From contig JAYKXP010000137.1 of NCBI GenBank assembly GCA_037176845.1, forward strand, positions 1 through 64,000: 64,000 bases of DNA. Reading direction: 5' to 3'. The stretch is from Paramarasmius palmivorus. Its lineage: Eukaryota; Basidiomycota; Agaricomycetes; Agaricales; Marasmiaceae. A program made the position numbers and the translations under genes. This document shows positions 56,519-64,000 of the stretch, piece after piece (position 1 is the first letter of the stretch; each line of letters starts with the position of its first letter). The notes beneath the pieces were generated by a model. That model searched no databases. It was not told the DNA's origin and saw nothing but the letters and a program-made list of their open reading frames with translations.

Positions 56519-57711
56519 TTACATCGCATCGTCATAATGAGGTGGCATATCAATTACGATAGCCCCTTGTCCATTCCCTTCAACCTCTTCGTTATTCCTA
56601 GCAAGTGGTCTCCAACCACTATCACCATGGAACCGAAACATCGTCTGCCTGTCCAACATAGGTATGAGTGTTGGCTGAGAATTCATCGCCGACGCATCAC
56701 GATCGCAGAAGGAATCAGAAAACCTTCGTGGTTCAACCGAGTTCCTTTGCTCCGACAAATGCATTTTCCTGCACAGTATATTTGGCTCTGTTCCATCTGG
56801 GATACGAAACGGCAGACCATTTCCTTCGTTCCTCGTTGCTCGGCGTCGCTTGTGGTACATACATAGGCCAGCAACAAGCGTTACAACGAGAAGGATAAGT
56901 CCAGCGGTAATGGCGATTATCACTGGAGTATTTGATCGAGATGTGTTGATGTTACTGGAGGATGAGGAGCTGCTAATCCATGTCATGTTAGATAGATACG
57001 ATTTCATGTTTCTTCAAGGTCATAAACTTACCTTTCAGGCGTGGCAGGAATTGTTACTGTTACAGGAACGACAGTTTGTCGTCCAAAACTGTCTGCGGTT
57101 GTAAGTGTTGTTGTTGTAACTATCAATGATGGTAAATTTGGCGGAACATTCAAAGATTGGAAGAGCAGCTGACCGTCTCCTTCCCTTTCTGCTGTCCCAG
57201 AAGACAAAGGGAATGAATTTTGTATCACTTTCGACGTGGGTGAGAGTTCCTCGGTAACTGCAAGATTCAACCTATCATTCTCGCTGCCGTGTCTGACATT
57301 GTATATGTACTTGCCTGGGCTTTCAGCAATAGTTGAGCTCTGACCGTCAGTTGGAATAGTAGAAGGCAGGATATCTTGATGATCAAGATGTTCCGTGTCA
57401 ATTGCTGTAGAATCGATCAGTACGTTGGATGTGGCAACCTTTGGGTTTGCACTTACGAGGGCCCGTTGTGAGCTCCGATGAAACTGACATTTTCGTTAGG
57501 GTTGCAAATAAGTCGAGCATAAAAGCGCTCACAAGAAGCTGTAGAGAACGGCGTTTGAGTACTGGTTGGCGTTGTTACTAGAAGTACGTTAGTTATTCAA
57601 GGAAATCGGGATACTTGCATTTAACGACATTACCTGGGACGGGCACGGGACTAGGCGGCTGGCCTGGTATTGGTGGGGGAGGTACATGCACAGTCCCCGG
57701 CGGTGGCGGAG
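56519..57711 (-). CDS. Single-pass surface protein with C-terminal PPxY, copy 4 (5' end unresolved)
   Basis: This is the closest relative of the copy at 40.4 kb. A proline-rich outer segment (GTVHVPPPPIPGQPPSPVPV, exon from 57711) is followed by Ser/Thr-rich exons (TTPTSTQTPFSTAS, PIDTEHLDHQDILPS, then TTTTLTTADSFGRQTV). One membrane span (VIIAITAGLILLVVTLVAGL) and a basic anchor (YHKRRRATRN) come next. The tail has GDSGWRP and ends PPHYDDAM. The acceptor of the intron before the membrane exon lies downstream of a tempting ATG at 57007, so that ATG is intronic. The intron that starts CCCAG|GCAAGT near 57317 is a GC-AG intron, where the 40.4 kb copy has GT-AG. First exons and signal peptide were not found with confidence (possibly near 57.8-57.96 kb). 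Confidence 0.72.
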
Positions 57712-58340
57712 CTAAGGTAACGAATATTCATCGGTTCCTTGTTTTCATAGCCAATCGATAAATCTTCATACGAGGTGGAGGAGGCAGCTCATCTGAACTC
57801 GGTTGTGCGTCATCATCATTGCAGAGTGAAATGAGCTACGTAGACGTACCCAGCAATAGAATAGCAGATAATGTCGAGTCTCTACGTGCGGCTATCGAGT
57901 GGGTATCACACTGATAAGAGCGGTCATGTATGTTTTGCTTGCCATTTGATTCCATTACGGATCTCAGTAGCTGAGCTATGAGTCGAAGACAGAATCAGCA
58001 CCATTATTCCATTGTGAAGTAATAGACAGCGACGTACCTGTGCTGATTCCTTCGTCTACTCCCAAACTGTTATCAGAGACTTCCTCGAGGGCAGTTTGGT
58101 TGGGCTGCACCTACCGTCTTGCCGAGGTAGAATACAGTCTGCTCTCGACGTATTCCCACAGGCGGTAGACGCAGAGAGAAAGAGTTGCGAACAACCAAAG
58201 ATAACTAGAACTGGGATTATATGTGCTGAGATTCCAGACTTTGATGTATCAATGGAAGCGGATGAAAATCAGTCAGGGCGTATGTGCGCACTTTATGAGG
58301 GTCTTACTGTGACCGTGCTAAAACAACGGAATGATGGTGA
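57712..58340. other. Possible 5' exons of the PPxY gene, otherwise nothing
   Basis: A 21-nt exon-like piece coding DELPPPP and an upstream minus-strand frame near 57850-57957 could belong to the gene to the left, but the joins are uncertain. Confidence 0.3.
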
Positions 58341-58344
58341 ATAG

Positions 58345-60110
58345 ATTAACATTTTGACCTACGTACTCGCCAATGTGAATAAGCCTTGTTATGCTGTAAG
58401 CCAGTCCTCACAGGGTCTGCTAGCCATTCATCCAAGGAAACGTTCCTTCAATATCAGAGTCTGATGTGACCAGGTACGAGGCCGCCGAAGTGAGGCACAT
58501 ATATTCTAAACAGATTAGACCCCTGTTTTGATGAACTATTATAAGCGTCGTTGGCAAGAAGCATATGCACTGTCGCCGGGGGATTCGAAGTGAATCGGGA
58601 GATTTTGAAGCTAGTAAGTAAAGGACCACGAACGCGTGCGAAGGAAAGGCACGGGCGTCCATCTGCATGTCGCTTCATCGCTATGTGGAAGGCGGGAGAA
58701 CTATGGACATCACAGAGCAAGCTATGCAACCCTAACCTCACCATGGTGTTGATCGTTCGGAGATCCGACCTTGCACGTTTAACCCTCTGCCAGCTCGACA
58801 TCCAGTAACTCAATTATCAAGCTACGATGATCTACACGACAGCGTCATGTTGGGGATGCATCACAGCGCTGCTTCCTAAAATCCGAGCTTGGCGATATGT
58901 AAGCATGGCAGACCACGGGATGTTGTATCACGGTGTGAATGCGTGAATAGAAGTATCTCGAAAGGTTGAAGGTTTAAACTTTAAAGGGGGAAATGCGGAC
59001 ATAAGAATCACATCGACATGATCGTAGCTGCGAGAGAGATAGGATCGGCGAGGAAGGCGAGGTTAAATGAACGAAGGTGAGATCACAGGGACATGAAGGC
59101 GGAAAGGTCAGGAATGAAATGCACTGTAGCGCCGAGACGGACTATTGCTGGAGAAGGTCATCATGACGCAAGACGAATGCGAAACATGCTTTGATGGAGA
59201 ATTACAACGAATGTCCCTCGTTCCCAAAGATAGCAATCCCCAACGTTGAACGTTGATGGTTCCTGTCAACAGTCCACGAGCCCTGAGCGACAGGGTATAC
59301 CCAACACCGAACATCAGAGTGTCAATGGATGCCGGTGTACCCGAGAGTATGAGTCAAGGTTTCATCTGGTACACCACGGATCTGCGTCCTTGGGTGGCGG
59401 AGTAAGTAGTACCGCATCACGAACACCCTTCCATGGCATCGAAGTCGTTATCAAGATCCAGATATATCGCATTGAGGCAGCAAGACCCTGAGTCGCCGAC
59501 CCCGTTTTGACCCGAGGGAAGGCGAGGAGCAAAGGATGGCGAAAAAACCGAGGCACACAACGTTCGAAATACCGGTATCGTGTAGAGTGTTCGAAAAATG
59601 TAGGTGGAACGTCGAGGCCGAAGAGACGAACAACAACACCATGCTGTAGGTGAGAAGGTTATCTGAGAAACATAGCGAATGAGCACTGGATAAGAAAACA
59701 CAGTTACAAATATACTCACGAAACGAAAACATCCTCTCCTTATACCACACGCATTCATCCAAACAACACCTCTTCTTCATATCCACCACCGCCATCGACA
59801 GGTTATGGGATATTACGACGAACACCCGACTTCATTCCTGGGGCGAAAGCCACACGTCGGAGATCCTAACCCCTTCATAACAACCACCGCCATCACGAAA
59901 CGGGAACGTGCTCATATCCTCTTTCAACGAGGCAACCCATCTCCCCAAGGCCGATGATCTAGACAACAGCCCTTGACACCCTTTGGAAATGATTCTCCTC
60001 TTCGTATAACTCGCAGCAGAGACGCCGAGAAGGCATCCTTTCCTTCGAGAGATTCGATATGTGAAAGCGGCATTATAGACGGCGATGAAATGTTCCGTCT
60101 CCAATGTTCA
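58345..60110 (-). pseudogene. Second copy of the decayed minus-strand repeat family
   Basis: The left part duplicates 53920-54980. Positions 59560-59720 match 55310-55470 (CGTGTAGAGTGTTCGAA, GTGGAACGTCGAGGCCGAAG). Positions 59820-59940 match 56140-56280 (CACCCGACTTC, CACGTCGGAGATCC, ACCGCCATCACGA). A telomere-like AACCCTAACCTC lies at 58729-58740. Minus-strand coding-like pieces (60104-59832, with FPFRDGGGCYEG) are not joinable into a gene. Confidence 0.45.
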
Positions 60111-61788
60111 GGTGAGCACGAATAAATGTTGCGACGAAGCGTTCCATATCTCCCAGCATGAGGTAGAGAAGAAAGGTATTGCCTAATCGTTTGGACCAGG
60201 TACGACTCCGACATAGCGTCGGAGTCCACAGCGGCAGCTATCGGAGAAGATGTATCGAGCGTCGAGATGGATGATCTTGGGCAGAAGGTCAAGCTGCGTG
60301 TACACCATCTGGTAATGCGGGAGACCCTAGAATTCGCAAAAGTTCAGTAAGAGCTCTACGAGGCGTTATTGGAGCTTACTATTTCCGTCTTCCTAGCCCA
60401 GCACCCGACCCTTCCTAGATGCGAAAATCACTCTACTTCCTACTTCCCGATCAAACACCCCCGCCCAGATCTTCCTTCCGTCATAATCATAACCGCCTCC
60501 TCCTTCATATACCCATCCAACAGGAACAAGAAACATGCTGGCTTGAAAAGATGTGAGCAAGGACGACGAAGGAGAGGTTCCTTCGGCTTACCATCCTGTA
60601 CCCCTTGCTCCGGCTCTTCCCTCCCTCCAACTTCCTGATCGTCCCCCCGACCACTTTCCTGTACCCGAAATCGATGGGGTGTACCTACCGCACTCAAAGC
60701 CGAACACCCCCGCACCGACCATCCCCTACTCGACGTCAAACTATACAACACTAGATCGAGGACGAGGAGTAGCATAAGCAAGCTGATAACAGGCAAGAGG
60801 ATCTATACCGACCTTGCCCAGTCGAAAGCCTTCGTAATCTCGACCCAGATTTGCTTGAAGAAGATGCAGAGACAAAGAGGGGGACATAACACCACGTAGC
60901 GCCTTAGCGGGAGGACTTGAAAGCCAGGGAGTGCGGGAGCGTTTCTTCCGAGTTTGAATGGCGGAGCCAGGAGGTAGAGGTATCAACATGGGTGTAGCAA
61001 CGCGTTGATGAGATGGGCAGAGGGGGCGTGTACGCAGGTCTAAGAGAACGAGAGTTAGGAAGGGAGCCGGTATAAAGATCGTTTGTACTCACGAGATCGA
61101 TTCTTCTCTCTATCTGGTCCAGCCCTAAGTAGCCCTGAACAAGAAGCGAGGATCGATCAAGAACGTGGAGCAAGCTGAAGGTGTGTCGAGATACTGTAGG
61201 ATACACGGTAAAAAACACATCCGAAGACTTGCGAGAACACCAACGCACCCTTTACACGCCCCGGCTCTGTATATCTTCACAACTTGTCAATCTGGAAGGC
61301 CTGAGGTCAGGAGTTGCGAAAAACTTCGAACCACACACCTCTGCTTTGGACATTCCAACAATCGCAGTCCACATTCCAAGCGACATGATGGACGTCGAGG
61401 ACAAAGAGTAAAAATTCTCGCGCGTGATCTATTTTCTTTGAGAATAGTTGGGTTAGGGTTACGGATTTTTCCGCTTCGGCGCCTCATCGGCTGATACGAC
61501 TATGGTTTATCGGACATAAACCTGTTCATAGGGCTACACATACGAGTTCAAATCTCGCACACAGGACCACATACTCGGAATGCAGTGATATTTGCTTTGA
61601 AAAGTATCAGAAGCTGTCAAGTTGCGGTGATATGTTGCCAAGAACGTTGCTCTTCGAGGTATACCATAAAATGCACTCGAGCCATTGTATCACCTCCGTC
61701 TAACGACCCCGATAATCACCCACACGCTCTGATCATCTCCTGATTCTCGATACTGCGCTGACTCGATTTCATCAGCCTTGACACTGTT
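60111..61788. other. Repeat-derived stretch, no intact gene
   Basis: Positions 60470-60530 resemble the CCTCCTTC-rich part of the second repeat family. A telomere-like motif in the opposite orientation (GGGTTAGGGTTA) lies at 61450-61461. No gene is supported. Confidence 0.35.
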
Positions 61789-62106
61789 TTAAGAGACAAC
61801 ATACAGGGATAGGCATCTAATACTATTCTTCCCTTGGTTGACCTGGCTGAGATGAACAACTTGTTCTCGCAAGTTTTTCTGTTTATTACCCCATCTCCTG
61901 CTTAACTCAACGAAACTCAACAGATTGTCATCATTTTTGCTTCCGAGCGCTATTCCCCAGAGGAGTACCTTTATTTTGGCACGGAGGAACGACCGAGCTG
62001 GGTGAGCAGGATAACTTTTCTCACTTTGGCATGACTTGAGCTGATCCTCCAACTGAAGAAACTCGGAGTACACCTCCTTGACCCTAACGTCTGTCCAGGA
62101 AACCAT
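61789..62106 (-). CDS. Possible small gene of unknown function
   Basis: A single open frame of 105 codons starts MVSWTDVRVKEVYSEFLQLE and continues with a mixed, helix-like composition (LLSFVELSRRWGNKQKN). Composition is more protein-like than that of neighbouring frames, but there is no family resemblance, duplicate copy or intron to support it. It is divergent from the PPxY gene to the right and would share its promoter region. Confidence 0.25.
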   Translation of the reverse strand: MVSWTDVRVKEVYSEFLQLEDQLKSCQSEKSYPAHPARSFLRAKIKVLLWGIALGSKNDDNLLSFVELSRRWGNKQKNLREQVVHLSQVNQGKNSIRCLSLYVVS

Positions 62107-62125
62107 ATCGCCTTAGTAAGTCATC

Positions 62126-62990
62126 TTGTACCTGATTGAGAGTCCTCTCAGCACCCAGAGGGGTGTATGCGCTGACGGTAATGAAAGTGTAGCGATAGCG
62201 TCAAGAGGAAACACTAAGAGAACCGGAAACGGAAACACCTCGATAGGAAACCAAGGCCAGTATGCCGAAAATAACGGAAATATTACTAATGAGGATGGTA
62301 CCGTCATGGTTGGAAATTTCGGGGGAGGTGTAGATGTATCTGTTGGAGGTCCAGGTAGTGATCCGAGTCCTACTGGAGAGTCCACAACACCGTAAGGTTC
62401 TTTGGTTTGCACGAATGGCATTATATATTCACTACAAATAACATCAGGAACCGACATTCCCAGTCATCTTCACTTTCAGCGCTCAATACTGCTCAAATCG
62501 CAGCCACAGTCACTGTCTTCGGAGGTGGAGGTGGTGATCGGAATCCTGCTGGAGGGACCACAGCACCGTAAGGTTCTTTGATTTGCACGAATGGCCTTAT
62601 ATATTCACTACAAATAATATCAGGAACGAATACTCCAAGTCATCTCCACGTCCAGCGCTCAACACTGCTCAAATCGCAGGCACAATTGTCGGCATCATTG
62701 TAGTCATTCTCGCAATCCTGGTCACTGTGTATATCATCATACGCCGACGCAAGCGCCGAGAGATCAGCAGTCCCGACCCGGTCATTACTCCTTATCGTTA
62801 TAGAACCACGCGGAATGTCCGAGGTAGAAATAAGCAGGTGTTGGGGCGACCTGGTCACCAGGAACATGCACGAAGGACGGAGAGACAGGTTGTATACCTC
62901 AATGATAGTGGTTGGAGACCATTACAGTCAAGGCCGAATTCAGAAGACGGTGTTGCTGTGATGCCTCCGAGATATGACGCCGCGGTGTAG
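62126..62990 (+). CDS. Single-pass surface protein with C-terminal PPxY, copy 5, with an internal exon duplication (start unresolved)
   Basis: Exons end at 62391, run 62448-62567, and run 62624-62990, with phase-consistent 56-nt introns. The first visible exon is open from 62126 without an ATG, so the start lies upstream. It encodes a Gly/Asn-rich outer part. Exon 3 gives LNTAQIAGTIVGIIVVILAI as the membrane span, a basic anchor (RRRKRRE), LNDSGWRP and the end PPRYDAAV. The middle exon (NTAQIAATVTVF...GGGGGDRN) is a shortened copy of the exon 3 start. Both introns begin GTAAGGTTCTTTG and are nearly identical, so the exon-intron unit was tandemly duplicated with a 176-bp period. The duplicate keeps the frame but has lost most of the span. 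Confidence 0.72.
62392..62700 (+). repeat. Tandem duplication of an intron-exon unit, 176-bp period
   Basis: Intron 62392-62447 and intron 62568-62623 have equal length (56 nt) and differ at only a few positions. The exon starts that follow (GAACCGACATTCCCAGTCATC and GAACGAATACTCCAAGTCATC) are clearly homologous. Confidence 0.85.
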
Positions 62991-64000
62991 ACCACATATA
63001 CTGTAGTTTGGGCATGCTACGAAGACGTTCTGTAATATCATATCCTGGTGTAATCCTACAACAACTCAAACAAGGAATGTGTCAGTGTTATAAAAACAAC
63101 GAAAATTGGTCACATTTGACCAACCGGTGACACATCCGCGGTCCATGCAACTTTTGGTCCAAATAACACCGTCAAAATAGTTTACGCCTATCTTTACAGC
63201 CTCTTTAGCAAGGAGGATCGCACCAAACACTCAGCCCCTCGGTCAAATATTTCGTACATTTTTGGGGGCAAAGAAACTCGACCGGAAAGGTATCTTTGAC
63301 GGATCACGGAAATATCTAGTCTCCTGTAAACAGACGGTATACCCTTTTTTGTGGTGAGGTGAGGGCGGGTATACCGTCTGCTATCAAAACCGCCACGACC
63401 CGGGACCTCTCGTCCGAGACACACGTGACGTTCCCACGGCACAACGCGCCCCTAAGTAGTTTCTGTCGATAGCTTTATTGACGTGTCGTTCTATATCAAA
63501 TCGCATCTGTCTCTTACTCTCATGGGCTTCAAGCTTTTTCCAGACGCGGGGAAAACCATTGTCGGGCAAAATTGGCAAGAAGAGCTGCATGACTATCAGC
63601 TGGATGCTTCTCGGGTCGATATTCTTTCCCTAGCATACAGCATTTTGTATAGGTATCTCCAACTTATTTCGACGTCTTTGTGACTACTTACAAGCTAGCT
63701 CTGTAGGTGGTTCATTCTGATCACTTAAGCGTGCTTTTGGCTTGAGCTCCGGATTTGGCTGAGATTGAGGCATATGGCTCAATTTGAAGAGTTTTCATGG
63801 ATGAGGGAGAGTGGTGTGATGATAGAACAGCTATTTCTATGGTCTTATTGATGCTTTTCCTTAGGCTTGGTTGGTGAATTGTGAACGGTAGAAGGAATGG
63901 GCGGCACGAGTGTTTCACAATGTTTTCGGGTGTTTAAAGTGTGGAATTGTGTATTAGGATGAATATGATGCAGAAAATGGGTATAAGAAGGGCGGAGACA
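62991..64000. other. No gene recognised; contains a perfect inverted repeat
   Basis: This is the 3' flank of the PPxY gene. Short open frames (63483-63683 plus, 63721-63918 minus) have no supporting features. Confidence 0.35.
63331..63380. repeat. Perfect 14-bp inverted repeat
   Basis: CAGACGGTATACCC at 63331-63344 and GGGTATACCGTCTG at 63367-63380 are separated by 22 bp that begin with a T run. It could be a transcript hairpin or the pair of ends of a tiny deleted element. Confidence 0.7.

Noticed and set aside
61549..61570. tRNA-like T-arm (GAGTTCAAATCTC)
   Set aside because: It fits a B-box, but no A-box or matching acceptor stem was found at the right distance upstream.
63483..63683. 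66-codon plus-strand frame near the window end
   Set aside because: Too short, with no family resemblance and no evidence of splicing to further exons.

Overview
The window looks like repeat-rich, probably subtelomere-like accessory DNA of a basidiomycete fungus (Agaricomycetes; a Rhizoctonia-like genome is my best guess, from gene style rather than any marker). The signs are dense short introns (about 48-60 nt) with GT-AG and occasional GC-AG ends, lineage-restricted multi-exon membrane proteins, and many decayed repeat copies. No rRNA, convincing tRNA or CRISPR array was seen. Layout: (1) 1-8.4 kb is a mobile-element-like block. It has the acidic C-terminus of a plus-strand protein, two intact genes on the minus strand (7 exons, 362 aa; 15 exons, 796 aa with a Zn2Cys6-like cysteine pattern and a coiled coil), two identical polypurine-tract-like sites, an LTR-like stretch, and a dense AT-rich palindromic decamer (CTTATATTAG type) that repeatedly marks intron 3' ends. 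(2) 10.5-12.6, 24.7-26.8 and 45.3-46.7 kb hold three copies of one multi-pass membrane protein family; the middle copy is drastically CpG-depleted. (3) 17.4-21.8 and 32.9-38.0 kb are a segmental duplication, each copy carrying a large membrane protein gene (1111 and 1159 aa). (4) Between and around these lie decayed repeat units that begin with telomere-like CCCTAACCCTA boxes at about 14.5, 22.1, 27.1, 28.4, 30.5, 37.4 and 43.2 kb. (5) 40-63 kb contains five genes for single-pass, cell-surface-type proteins with a GW-P motif and a C-terminal PPxY motif, a complete DUF1275 (YoaK-like) gene at 51.3-52.3 kb, and a second repeat family duplicated between 53.9-56.4 and 58.3-60.1 kb. Apart from the mobile block, every gene I can resolve encodes a membrane protein. 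The PPxY tails suggest recognition by WW-domain proteins such as Rsp5/Nedd4-type ubiquitin ligases. I see no sign of an enzymatic pathway. Gene models were built by hand from splice sites and reading-frame phase; models with fully consistent phases have high confidence, and unresolved 5' ends are flagged.
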